Source: Porticoccaceae bacterium
Lineage (GTDB): Bacteria; Pseudomonadota; Gammaproteobacteria; Pseudomonadales; Porticoccaceae
DNA length: 5,899 bases
NCBI GenBank assembly: GCA_003491845.1
Contig: DNBN01000109.1
Coordinates: 1 to 5,899 of the forward strand
Reading direction: 5' to 3'
A program made the translations under genes and the position numbers. Below, in pieces: positions 1 to 5,820 of the stretch (its first letter is position 1; every line of letters starts with the position of its first letter). Under the pieces are notes generated by a model. The model did not search any database. It had not been told where the DNA came from and saw only the letters and a program-made list of their open reading frames with translations.

Positions 1-362
1 ATAAAATAATCCGTCTCTTTTGAAGTTCTAATAATCTGACTTGGCAGTCTCGTTTTTGACTCTTCAATGATTGTCTGCGAAACAACCTTTGGCTGTATTT
101 CACGAATCATGGGCAGTGTTGGGGCAGCCGCTTTAGATGGCTCTTCAACCTGGCTATCTTTTGCACTAAGAAAAATTGTTTCTACTTTTTGCAGATAACC
201 CTCAACCACGCCTGGGTTAACTATAGACATAACACCCCATGATCCAGCGAAAACTAGCGCTGTTAAGACTGTCCAAGCATAAATACCCGGCTCACCAAAT
301 TTCGTTGCTAACATTTTCCACCAAACATTTGAATCAACACTATCATCTATGGGGGGTACCAT
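1..362 (-). CDS. Single-pass membrane protein, N-terminal part (C-terminus outside window)
   Basis: An open frame of 120 full codons starts at the ATG at 362-360 and runs off the low-coordinate edge. I do not recognise a family. Residues 1-25 are short, polar and probably cytoplasmic (with a WWKM patch at 14-17). Residues about 26-48 form a clear hydrophobic helix. Residues 49-120 are hydrophilic with Pro/Ala/Lys/Glu-rich linker sequence, probably periplasmic. This is the start of a GspB-, TonB- or DamX-like layout, but the diagnostic C-terminal domain is not in the window. The start is uncertain, because the 18 bases before the ATG hold no Shine-Dalgarno sequence. The frame is the same as that of the upstream AAA-like gene, separated from it by one TAA and six sense codons. 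It may therefore be the continuation of that gene rather than a separate one. That a coding region exists here is fairly sure; its function is unknown. Confidence 0.65.
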   Translation of the reverse strand, partial: MVPPIDDSVDSNVWWKMLATKFGEPGIYAWTVLTALVFAGSWGVMSIVNPGVVEGYLQKVETIFLSAKDSQVEEPSKAAAPTLPMIREIQPKVVSQTIIEESKTRLPSQIIRTSKETDYF

Positions 363-380
363 TTTTTGGGGATTTGCGGT

Positions 381-1052
381 TTAGGCTGCTAAGGAAGCGG
401 AGGCCGAATTAAAATTAATGGCCTTCGCTGGAATGTCAATTGCTAGCCCACTTAGAAGCTGTTCAACCTCAAGCCCAAATCCACTCTGTTGTGCGGCATA
501 AAGCAAGTCAGCTGCTTCAACACCAGACAAAGTACCCAGCCTCCATTGATATAATTTTTTTGAAAATAAGGAAAGTGGTTCTTCATATTTCGGCCACTCT
601 GTGCTGTTTATAAACAGTACTAATCGAACGTTAACACCTGGGAAATCAGACAACAACTGTGATAATAATAACCACTGATCATCGTCAACTAAATGTGCAT
701 CATTTACTATCATCAACGTAACTGGAGCATCTTCTGCTGCCGGCCTCAAAGCCGTATCGACAGAGATGCTAGCCATAATATGGTTGAAACGCTTTAAAAG
801 GGTTTCAGTATTGCTAGGTGTAAGGACTTCTAATTGAAATTCCTTTAAATCGCGCAGGCGAGCAACCATTAATCGACAATAATGGTTAAGGACATGATCA
901 GTATCTGCCACAACTGCAAGTCCTAGGTGATCTTTTACTACGGCTTGTAAAGACCGATGAAACTCTGTCTTGTCCTGTGGCCTGTAAAAAATGTCTCCGT
1001 CTTCAGACCACTGGTCGAAGTCGAAACGTGTTTCTTTCATCTCTTGATTCAT
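381..1052 (-). CDS. Degenerate ExeA/GspA/DamX-like AAA+ protein (predicted pseudo-ATPase)
   Basis: A predicted cytoplasmic protein of 223 residues, encoded 29 bases after flhB. Its layout follows ExeA/GspA/MshM-type AAA+ domains: an N-terminal FYRPQDKTEFHRSLQ segment (22-36), a beta strand at the Walker A place (GLAVVADTDHVLN, 44-56), a hydrophobic Walker B strand (VTLMIVNDAH, 111-120), a sensor-1-like strand (VRLVLFINS, 142-150) and a final LYQWRLGTLSGVEAADLL helical region (167-184). The P-loop is lost: the family lysine falls at Asn56 and no GxxxxGK[ST] remains. The Walker B Asp is replaced by Asn117. ATP binding and hydrolysis are therefore unlikely. I chose the ATG at 1052-1050, eight bases after a perfect AGGAGG (1066-1061). 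A TTG two codons upstream is open but only two bases from that AGGAGG. The protein ends in a Ser/Ala-rich tail, after which the frame continues past the TAA. The family assignment is by eye; a link to flagella is inferred from position only. Confidence 0.75.
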   Translation of the reverse strand: MNQEMKETRFDFDQWSEDGDIFYRPQDKTEFHRSLQAVVKDHLGLAVVADTDHVLNHYCRLMVARLRDLKEFQLEVLTPSNTETLLKRFNHIMASISVDTALRPAAEDAPVTLMIVNDAHLVDDDQWLLLSQLLSDFPGVNVRLVLFINSTEWPKYEEPLSLFSKKLYQWRLGTLSGVEAADLLYAAQQSGFGLEVEQLLSGLAIDIPAKAINFNSASASLAA

Positions 1053-1060
1053 TATCAAGG

Positions 1061-1066
1061 CCTCCT
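1061..1066 (-). promoter_or_regulatory. Ribosome binding site of the AAA-like gene
   Basis: A perfect AGGAGG lies eight bases before the ATG at 1052-1050 and only two bases before a TTG at 1058-1056. The spacing decides the start in favour of the ATG. It is one of the two strongest Shine-Dalgarno sequences in the window, so this gene is probably well translated and does not depend on coupling to flhB. Confidence 0.8.
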
Positions 1067-1081
1067 AAAGGCACAGCTAAT

Positions 1082-2233
1082 TCAGTCTTTCGTTATTTTT
1101 CCATCAGTCCCATACTGCATTGCCTTTGGCACTTCGGGAGTAGGCTTTTTAGCAACAGAAGCTCCTTTACCTAGGCTATTCAAACTAAATATATAAGCAA
1201 TAACTTGTGCTACTGCGTAGTACAAAGTTTCAGGGACGTTCTGATTTATATCTGTTGTAAAGTAAATTGCGCGCGCCAATGGCGGGGCTCGAAAAATTGG
1301 GACACTAGAAGCTTTGGCCTTCTCTCTAATACTTTGAGCCATGAAATCAACGCCCTTGGCCACTACTACTGGTGCGCCACTGCTCGAGGGGTCATAGGCT
1401 AGAGCCACAGCAAAATGTTCAGGATTTACAATAATCACATCGGCGTCGGCAACTGCTTCAATCATTTGACCCATTGCCAACTCACGCTGCTTACGTCTTA
1501 TTTGAGCTTTCACCTCGGGACGGCCTTCCGTCTCTTTCATTTCATCTTTTACTTCTTTTTTAGTCATCTTTAGCTTTTTATTATGCTCATACATCTGATA
1601 AGGGACATCAATGCCAGCAGCAATGATCAAGGTGAGTGTCACTAACACCGCTCCTTGTGCAATTATTTCCCCAGCACTACTCATGGCAGGCCGCAAGTCC
1701 ATAAATCCAAGAGCAGTGAGCTCACTAAACCTGCCGCTTACTACTAAAAATAAAACGCCCCCGACCAAGCTAAATTTAGTAATGGCTTTTGTTAAATCTA
1801 CGGCTGCTTTCATCCCAAACATCCGCTTAAATCCTTGGAGAGGATTTATTTTCCTTGCTTTTGGCGCTAAGGATTTTAGTGAAAAATTATAGCCTCCAAT
1901 TAACCCAGCGGCACCTATGGCTATTATGATCGCCAAGATAAAAACCGGTATTATTGCGATCATACTGTTAGTCGCATGATCACCAAATGCTATAGGCAAA
2001 AGCGTGTCACTAAACACATCTTTTCTATCAAAGATAAAGCCAGCTCGGAATATTTCGCTTAACTTTATTATCAAAGAGCTTCCAAACATTGACATGAAAA
2101 CTGCCACTCCTATCATCATCATAGCCACCGAAAGCTCTTGGGACCGTGCGACCTGACCATCCTCTCTAGCTTTTTCTAGCCGTTTAGCCGTGGGCTCTTC
2201 ACTTCGTTCTTCTGTCGTTTCTTGTTCCGCCAT
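1082..2233 (-). CDS. flhB: Flagellar export apparatus protein FlhB (substrate-specificity switch)
   Basis: FlhB, 383 residues, the usual length. It sits beside the FliPQR gate in the inner membrane and switches export from rod/hook to filament substrates after cleaving itself. The acidic N-terminus carries the family EERSEEPTAKRLEKAREDGQ segment (8-27). Four hydrophobic segments follow (about 34-56, 88-113, 152-167, 187-209). Next comes the charged linker KMTKKEVKDEMKETEGRPE (222-240) that leads into the cytoplasmic domain. The autocleavage site reads Asn270-Pro271-Glu272-His273, so the scissile Asn-Pro bond and the His are kept while the usual Thr is Glu. The FRAPPLAR segment (314-321) is also typical. 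The tail after about 355 is Pro/Lys-rich, as in other FlhB C-termini. Its ATG overlaps the fliR stop as TAATG, and upstream sequence offers only weak GGGG/GAG pairing, so translation is probably coupled to fliR. Confidence 0.97.
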   Translation of the reverse strand: MAEQETTEERSEEPTAKRLEKAREDGQVARSQELSVAMMMIGVAVFMSMFGSSLIIKLSEIFRAGFIFDRKDVFSDTLLPIAFGDHATNSMIAIIPVFILAIIIAIGAAGLIGGYNFSLKSLAPKARKINPLQGFKRMFGMKAAVDLTKAITKFSLVGGVLFLVVSGRFSELTALGFMDLRPAMSSAGEIIAQGAVLVTLTLIIAAGIDVPYQMYEHNKKLKMTKKEVKDEMKETEGRPEVKAQIRRKQRELAMGQMIEAVADADVIIVNPEHFAVALAYDPSSSGAPVVVAKGVDFMAQSIREKAKASSVPIFRAPPLARAIYFTTDINQNVPETLYYAVAQVIAYIFSLNSLGKGASVAKKPTPEVPKAMQYGTDGKITKD

Positions 2234-2235
2234 TA
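2231..2235 (-). promoter_or_regulatory. TAATG stop-start overlap, fliR/flhB
   Basis: The fliR stop TAA (2235-2233) and the flhB start ATG (2233-2231) share one base. Such overlaps usually let the terminating ribosome restart on the next gene, keeping FliR and FlhB output linked. The junction is seen directly; coupling is inferred. Confidence 0.8.
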
Positions 2236-3003
2236 TCTCAACCCCAACGCTTGACCCATAGTGTCAAACGACTGTTGCCACAACCATTGAATGCGAAAAC
2301 CAATACTAGTCATCGACAATGAAAGCAAAACAATGCCTGCTAATATCATCGCGGGAAATCCTACCGCAAAAATATTTAAGGCAGGAGCAGCGCGCGTGAT
2401 AACACCTAAACCGATATTAATAAACAATAGAGAAGACATTAGCGGCAATCCAATCATAACTGCTCCTAAAAACATCATCGAGCTCCATTCAATAGTCAAC
2501 GCCATCAAACTTTTAACTTGAACCATCTGTCCAATAGGTAATACTTGGAAACTTTCTAACAGAAGAGATATCACTATTACATGGCCGCCTAATCCAACAA
2601 AAATGAGGGTCGAACATATAATCAGAAACTGTGCAATTACAGGGACATTCCCCATATTTGGATCAACCATGTTGGCCATACTCAAACCCATAGAGGCAGA
2701 AATTGCTTGGCCACCAATAATTAGTGCTGCATTTACAATCTGTAACAGCAAACCCATCAAAGCCCCAATAAATACTTGCAAGAAAGCCTCTCTAAGTCCA
2801 ATAGCACTAAATGGGTCTAATAATGGCCAATCAGTTAATGGATAAACCATCCAAGTTAACAGGACTGCGAGTAATACTCTTATTCTTACCGACACTGCAC
2901 GGATCGAAAAGAATGGGGCCGTCAACAAAAATGCTGATATACGAATCATCGGCCATATCAGCGAATAGAATAAATCAACTACCTCTGCTACTAATATTTC
3001 CAT
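2233..3003 (-). CDS. fliR: Flagellar export gate protein FliR
   Basis: FliR, 256 residues, about the family's usual length. It is an inner-membrane protein that joins the FliP ring, with FliQ around it, to form the export gate. It is almost wholly hydrophobic, with about six membrane-spanning stretches. Family features are the N-terminal RISAFLLTAPFFS (21-33), the middle GQAISASMGLSMANMVDPNMG (98-118) and the C-terminal GLGVITRAAPALNIFAVGFP (198-217). The N-terminal ATG overlaps the fliQ stop as TAATG, and no Shine-Dalgarno sequence is visible within 20 bases upstream, so restart by ribosomes leaving fliQ is the likely mode of translation. The order fliQ-fliR-flhB supports the call. The homologous SctT proteins of virulence systems are excluded by the flagellar neighbours. 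Confidence 0.97.
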   Translation of the reverse strand: MEILVAEVVDLFYSLIWPMIRISAFLLTAPFFSIRAVSVRIRVLLAVLLTWMVYPLTDWPLLDPFSAIGLREAFLQVFIGALMGLLLQIVNAALIIGGQAISASMGLSMANMVDPNMGNVPVIAQFLIICSTLIFVGLGGHVIVISLLLESFQVLPIGQMVQVKSLMALTIEWSSMMFLGAVMIGLPLMSSLLFINIGLGVITRAAPALNIFAVGFPAMILAGIVLLSLSMTSIGFRIQWLWQQSFDTMGQALGLR

Positions 3004-3005
3004 TA
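3001..3005 (-). promoter_or_regulatory. TAATG stop-start overlap, fliQ/fliR
   Basis: The fliQ stop TAA (3005-3003) and the fliR ATG (3003-3001) overlap by one base. The bases upstream contain no purine-rich ribosome binding site, and the last fliQ codon is itself ATG. Translation of fliR therefore probably depends on ribosomes finishing fliQ. Confidence 0.8.
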
Positions 3006-3272
3006 CATAAATAACGTAGGAATACGTTCAAAAATTCGTTGGAAAAAATCAACCATCACCGCTATTTGCCAACTGCCAAAAGCGATCAAGGCAAGAACCA
3101 TGACACCGAGTTTTGGTATAAAACTTAACGTCATTTCCTGGATTGATGTTGCAGCTTGAAAAATACCAATAATCAATCCTACACCTAAGGCTACACCAAG
3201 CAGCGGGGTAGCAACCATAACTGCAACCCAAAGAGACTCTCTTCCTAAATCTATAACTTGTGCGACATCCAT
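3003..3272 (-). CDS. fliQ: Flagellar export gate protein FliQ
   Basis: FliQ, 89 residues, full length for this small family. Four copies normally surround the FliP5-FliR1 core of the export gate in the inner membrane. Two long hydrophobic hairpin segments are visible (about 13-38 and 55-77). Between them is the family hallmark GLIIGIFQAATSIQEMTLSF (32-51), followed by IPKL. The start ATG at 3272-3270 is supported by a perfect AGGAGG four bases upstream that overlaps the fliP stop codon. It is followed directly by fliR with a TAATG junction. Confidence 0.97.
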   Translation of the reverse strand: MDVAQVIDLGRESLWVAVMVATPLLGVALGVGLIIGIFQAATSIQEMTLSFIPKLGVMVLALIAFGSWQIAVMVDFFQRIFERIPTLFM

Positions 3273-3276
3273 AAAG

Positions 3277-3282
3277 CCTCCT
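3277..3282 (-). promoter_or_regulatory. Ribosome binding site of fliQ, overlapping the fliP stop
   Basis: AGGAGG (3282-3277) lies four bases before the fliQ ATG, and its first two bases are part of the fliP stop TAG (3283-3281). A ribosome terminating on fliP would cover this site. Flanking bases could form a short GCCT/AGGC stem around it. Confidence 0.8.
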
Positions 3283-4039
3283 AAGGCACTACAAAACTAG
3301 CGGTCAAAGAACCCATGATGAGTGACCAGCCATCGACCAATACAAACAGCATTAATTTAAACGGCATGGAAATCATCATTGGCGATAACATCATCATGCC
3401 CATCGACATTAGGACACTGGCCACAACTAAATCAATTACGATAAAGGGGATATATATCAAGAAGCCAATCGCAAAAGCACTCTTGAGCTCTGAAGTAATA
3501 AATGCTGGAACCAACGTAGTGAAGGGAATATCAGCTGGGCTAGTAATGTCGTCATTCCTAGCAATTTCGGCAAACATTGCAATGTCCGTCTCGCGAGTTT
3601 GATTTAGCATAAAAGTTCTCACAGGCGCTTCAGCATTCCCTAATGCTGTTTCAAACGGGATAGAGCCGTCTGAGTAGGGTGTTAAGGCCTCTTCGTAAAC
3701 GGTCGTGATAACAGGTGACATAATAAAAAGAGTTAAAAATAAAGACAGACCTACCAAAACCTGGTTTGGAGGCGTTTGCGCAGTCCCTAATGCCTGTCGC
3801 AAAAGTGACATTACGATAATAATGCGCACAAAAGATGTCATCATTAAAAGTAGTGACGGTAGTAATGTGAGAGCCGTCATTAGCGCCAAGAGTTGCAGTG
3901 TCAAACTATATTCAGTTCCACCACTCCCATTATCGACCATGTTAATAATAGGCATTCCAGATTGGGCTAGTGACGGATTAGCCACGAAAAAAAGTAGTCC
4001 CACCAATGCAGACCTAAAAACCGCTGTGTGGATCTTCAT
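3281..4039 (-). CDS. fliP: Flagellar export gate protein FliP
   Basis: FliP, 252 residues, normal length. Five copies form the core ring of the flagellar type III export gate. An N-terminal signal peptide (residues 1-25, likely cleaved after the SLA at 23-25) is typical of FliP and absent from most virulence SctR homologues. The family signature spans residues 64-94 and includes MMTSFVRIIIVMSLLRQALG (66-85) and QTPPNQVL. A periplasmic loop follows (about 112-178). The second signature is at 198-237, with VIDLVVASVLMSMGMMMLSP and PFKLMLFVLVDGW. The ATG overlaps the stop of fliO as ATGA, and the only upstream purine run is AGGG ten bases away, so translation is probably coupled to fliO. FliO normally stabilises FliP during ring assembly, which fits the adjacency. 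Confidence 0.98.
   Translation of the reverse strand: MKIHTAVFRSALVGLLFFVANPSLAQSGMPIINMVDNGSGGTEYSLTLQLLALMTALTLLPSLLLMMTSFVRIIIVMSLLRQALGTAQTPPNQVLVGLSLFLTLFIMSPVITTVYEEALTPYSDGSIPFETALGNAEAPVRTFMLNQTRETDIAMFAEIARNDDITSPADIPFTTLVPAFITSELKSAFAIGFLIYIPFIVIDLVVASVLMSMGMMMLSPMMISMPFKLMLFVLVDGWSLIMGSLTASFVVP
4036..4039 (-). promoter_or_regulatory. ATGA overlap, fliO/fliP
   Basis: The fliP ATG (4039-4037) and the fliO TGA (4038-4036) overlap by four bases, a common arrangement for translational coupling. It would keep FliO and its client FliP made together. Confidence 0.8.
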
Positions 4040-4407
4040 TTTGTTAGTACCCTAGAAAGAATTTGCTTAAACCCTTTCGTTGTCTCTTCTTTCGAGGGGA
4101 CAGCAAGATCCCCTTCCACTTGATCTCCATAAGATTCAAATATCGCATGCGGGAAACTGCCGAGCCTAGTTATTTGTTGCGCTGACAGCCCTACTAGAAC
4201 TTGTTCGTTATTCACGCGCATGAGAACTATTTTTTGGCGCCCGCCTAAATTTTGCACCTCTAGCACTTCAAGCCTCTTGCTAGTGGTGATTCCAATCTTT
4301 GGGCCCATCTTTTTTATTGCAATAAGCGTCACGACAAGCAGCGCCAGGACCACTAAAAAAGAACCCATCATTGATAGCCATTCTGTCCAACCGAAATAGG
4401 AGGTCAT
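4036..4407 (-). CDS. fliO: Flagellar biosynthesis protein FliO (FliP assembly factor)
   Basis: FliO, 123 residues, within the usual range for this variable family. It is a single-pass inner-membrane protein that helps the FliP ring assemble and is not a lasting part of the gate. A short N-terminus is followed by one hydrophobic helix (about 12-31), a Lys-rich stop-transfer stretch (IKKMGPK, 31-37) and a small cytoplasmic domain. In that domain the conserved core is LGGRQKIVLMRVNNEQVLVG (54-73). The remainder (95-123) is polar and poorly conserved. The start lies 12 bases after the fliN stop, with a weak AAGAAG upstream, and the stop overlaps fliP. The position between fliN and fliP makes the assignment secure despite low family conservation. 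Confidence 0.93.
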   Translation of the reverse strand: MTSYFGWTEWLSMMGSFLVVLALLVVTLIAIKKMGPKIGITTSKRLEVLEVQNLGGRQKIVLMRVNNEQVLVGLSAQQITRLGSFPHAIFESYGDQVEGDLAVPSKEETTKGFKQILSRVLTK

Positions 4408-4419
4408 TGTAATTTCTTC

Positions 4420-4746
4420 TTAAAGGTTCTTAACACGATCGACAGTTGGTATGACACTGGTCAACTTGACACCATAGCGATCATTTACAAGAACAACCTC
4501 TCCCTGAGCAACAGGCGTATTGTTCACCATCAAATCCAAAGGCTCTCCAGCCAATCTATCAAGTTCAACTACGCTGCCTTGGGCTAGGCGCATTAAATCT
4601 CGAATCTTTAGAGATGTCCGCCCCACTTCAACGGAAATGGTTACAGGAATATTTTGTAATACTTCGGCGTCAATTTTATTCTGAAGTTTGTTAACATCAC
4701 TCTGATCTTCACTTTCTGCTTGTAAATTAGTTTCTGTGTCTGACAT
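4420..4746 (-). CDS. fliN: Flagellar motor switch protein FliN
   Basis: FliN, 108 residues, is the small C-ring protein that forms the base of the switch complex with FliM and docks the export ATPase complex via FliH. Residues 1-28 are acidic and variable (many Glu/Asp/Gln). The SpoA (surface presentation of antigens) domain follows at about 31-103. It includes the very conserved GSVVELDRLAGEPLDLMVNN (57-76) and GEVVLVNDRYGVKLT (82-96). The ATG is preceded by a moderate AAGAGAG seven bases upstream. It lies 26 bases after fliM and 12 bases before fliO, the normal order. Confidence 0.98.
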   Translation of the reverse strand: MSDTETNLQAESEDQSDVNKLQNKIDAEVLQNIPVTISVEVGRTSLKIRDLMRLAQGSVVELDRLAGEPLDLMVNNTPVAQGEVVLVNDRYGVKLTSVIPTVDRVKNL

Positions 4747-4772
4747 AGTTGTTCTCTCTTTAAATTTTACCG

Positions 4773-5765
4773 TTAGATTGCAGGAATTAGGGGCTTAACA
4801 AATTGTATGGCCATATGTGCTTCTTTCGTTCCGATGTCTCCCTCAAAAACTGCAATTCCATTAGCCCTGACTTTCGCATAGCTAGGCTTTTTGAAGTAAA
4901 TTACATCTCCCTCACGCATGTTTTCAAAATCTTTATATGTGGTCTTTATTTCACCAAGAATTACATTAATATCAACTTCGGCGTCCATGGCTGCAGCCAT
5001 TAAATCAGCTGTCCATGAAACTTTAGATGAGGTAACTTCTGAACTGCTCTGGACCCGGCTTTCAAGAGAGTCTCTAATAGGCTTTAGCGATCCGTACAGG
5101 TATACAACGTCTATATTTCCTTTTGCTTTTTGCCCAAGCTCTGTTTTGAATCTGCTAACGACAACTAACTGATCGTTGTCTGTTAGTTTGACGGAAGCTG
5201 GATTAGAAACTAGATCTTTGCTTTTGCACTTTATAGGAAGAACAGGTGCCCATGCCTCCTGCAATGAACCAAAAAGAACGTCAACAATAATCTTATTGAT
5301 ATTCGCCTCGGTGGGTGTAAATGTTAGTAATGGTGACAACTCGGTCATGCCTCCTCCTGGGCCACCAAAAAAATTATCTAGCGCGGCAAAAATGATGGAG
5401 GGGTCTAAGGTCACAAGAGCGCTACCCTGAAGAGGATTTAAGCTCACTGTGTTAACCGCTAAAGGCGCTTGAAGATTACTGATGTACTCCCTATAGGTCA
5501 TTACTTGCACTTTTTCAGGGGTGACCTTAATGCTTGATCGCAAGACATTAAGAATTCCTATCTTAAAATATCTAACGAATCGCTCGTTGATAACATTCAA
5601 TACACCTAAATTCATACCTAAAGAAGAATCTTCGTTGGCAAGATCATGCTTAACTGCCAGAACATCTCCGTTGAGTCCTGTGTTTGACTCAATAGACCCG
5701 TCCTCAATACCAGAAGATAAAGCCTCCAATTCTTCAGGTGTTAATAGGTTTTCTTTGTCAGCCAT
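4773..5765 (-). CDS. fliM: Flagellar motor switch protein FliM
   Basis: FliM, 330 residues, typical length. It links FliG to FliN in the C-ring and receives phospho-CheY. The N-terminal CheY-binding segment reads LLTPEELEALSSG (7-19), corresponding to the usual LSQ-EIDALL motif but clearly diverged. A flexible linker follows. The middle CheC-like, FliG-binding domain spans about 45-235 and holds NVINERFVRYFK (57-68) and the GGxG-type loop FFGGPGGG (132-139). The C-terminal SpoA domain spans about 250-326, with LGEIKTTYKDFENMREGDVI (270-289) and GNIDVVYLYGSLKPI (216-230) just before it. The ATG at 5765-5763 has an AGAGGA five bases upstream. The next gene is fliN, 26 bases on. The gene before it ends 36 bases upstream. 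Confidence 0.98.
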   Translation of the reverse strand: MADKENLLTPEELEALSSGIEDGSIESNTGLNGDVLAVKHDLANEDSSLGMNLGVLNVINERFVRYFKIGILNVLRSSIKVTPEKVQVMTYREYISNLQAPLAVNTVSLNPLQGSALVTLDPSIIFAALDNFFGGPGGGMTELSPLLTFTPTEANINKIIVDVLFGSLQEAWAPVLPIKCKSKDLVSNPASVKLTDNDQLVVVSRFKTELGQKAKGNIDVVYLYGSLKPIRDSLESRVQSSSEVTSSKVSWTADLMAAAMDAEVDINVILGEIKTTYKDFENMREGDVIYFKKPSYAKVRANGIAVFEGDIGTKEAHMAIQFVKPLIPAI

Positions 5766-5770
5766 CTTGA

Positions 5771-5776
5771 TCCTCT
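5771..5776 (-). promoter_or_regulatory. Ribosome binding site of fliM
   Basis: AGAGGA lies five bases before the fliM ATG and supports that start. It is not paired in either of the hairpins possible just upstream. Confidence 0.7.
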
Positions 5777-5788
5777 TTTAGTATCATT

Positions 5789-5820
5789 TCCAAGTTAGAT
5801 TTTAAACTTGGACATCTAAC
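5789..5820 (-). repeat. Two overlapping, mutually exclusive inverted repeats before fliM
   Basis: On the minus strand GTTAGAT (5820-5814) can pair with ATCTAAC (5800-5794), loop 13 bases. Alternatively TCCAAGTT (5812-5805) can pair with AACTTGGA (5796-5789), loop eight bases. The right arms share bases 5796-5794, so only one stem can form at a time. The first arm lies inside the end of the upstream coding region, whose stop is 5804-5802. No T-run follows, so this is not an ordinary terminator. A regulatory role is only a possibility; short repeats of this size can arise by chance in AT-rich sequence. Confidence 0.4.

Noticed and set aside
1053..1058. TTG start two codons upstream of the chosen ATG of the AAA-like gene
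   Set aside because: It is only two bases from the AGGAGG, too close for initiation, while the ATG has an eight-base spacing.
1053..1081. Possible terminator between flhB and the AAA-like gene
   Set aside because: Only a four-base-pair stem is possible around the ribosome binding site and no T-run follows on the minus strand.
957..1196. Plus-strand open frame across the flhB end and the start of the AAA-like gene
   Set aside because: It is a shadow of two well-supported minus-strand genes, has no ribosome binding site and resembles no family.
3705..4055. Plus-strand open frame of 116 codons opposite fliP
   Set aside because: It lies wholly opposite fliP apart from its end and reads as reverse-complement sequence of membrane helices, with no domain signal.
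5176..5781. Plus-strand open frames opposite fliM
   Set aside because: They are antisense to a conserved FliM coding region and have no supporting start signals.
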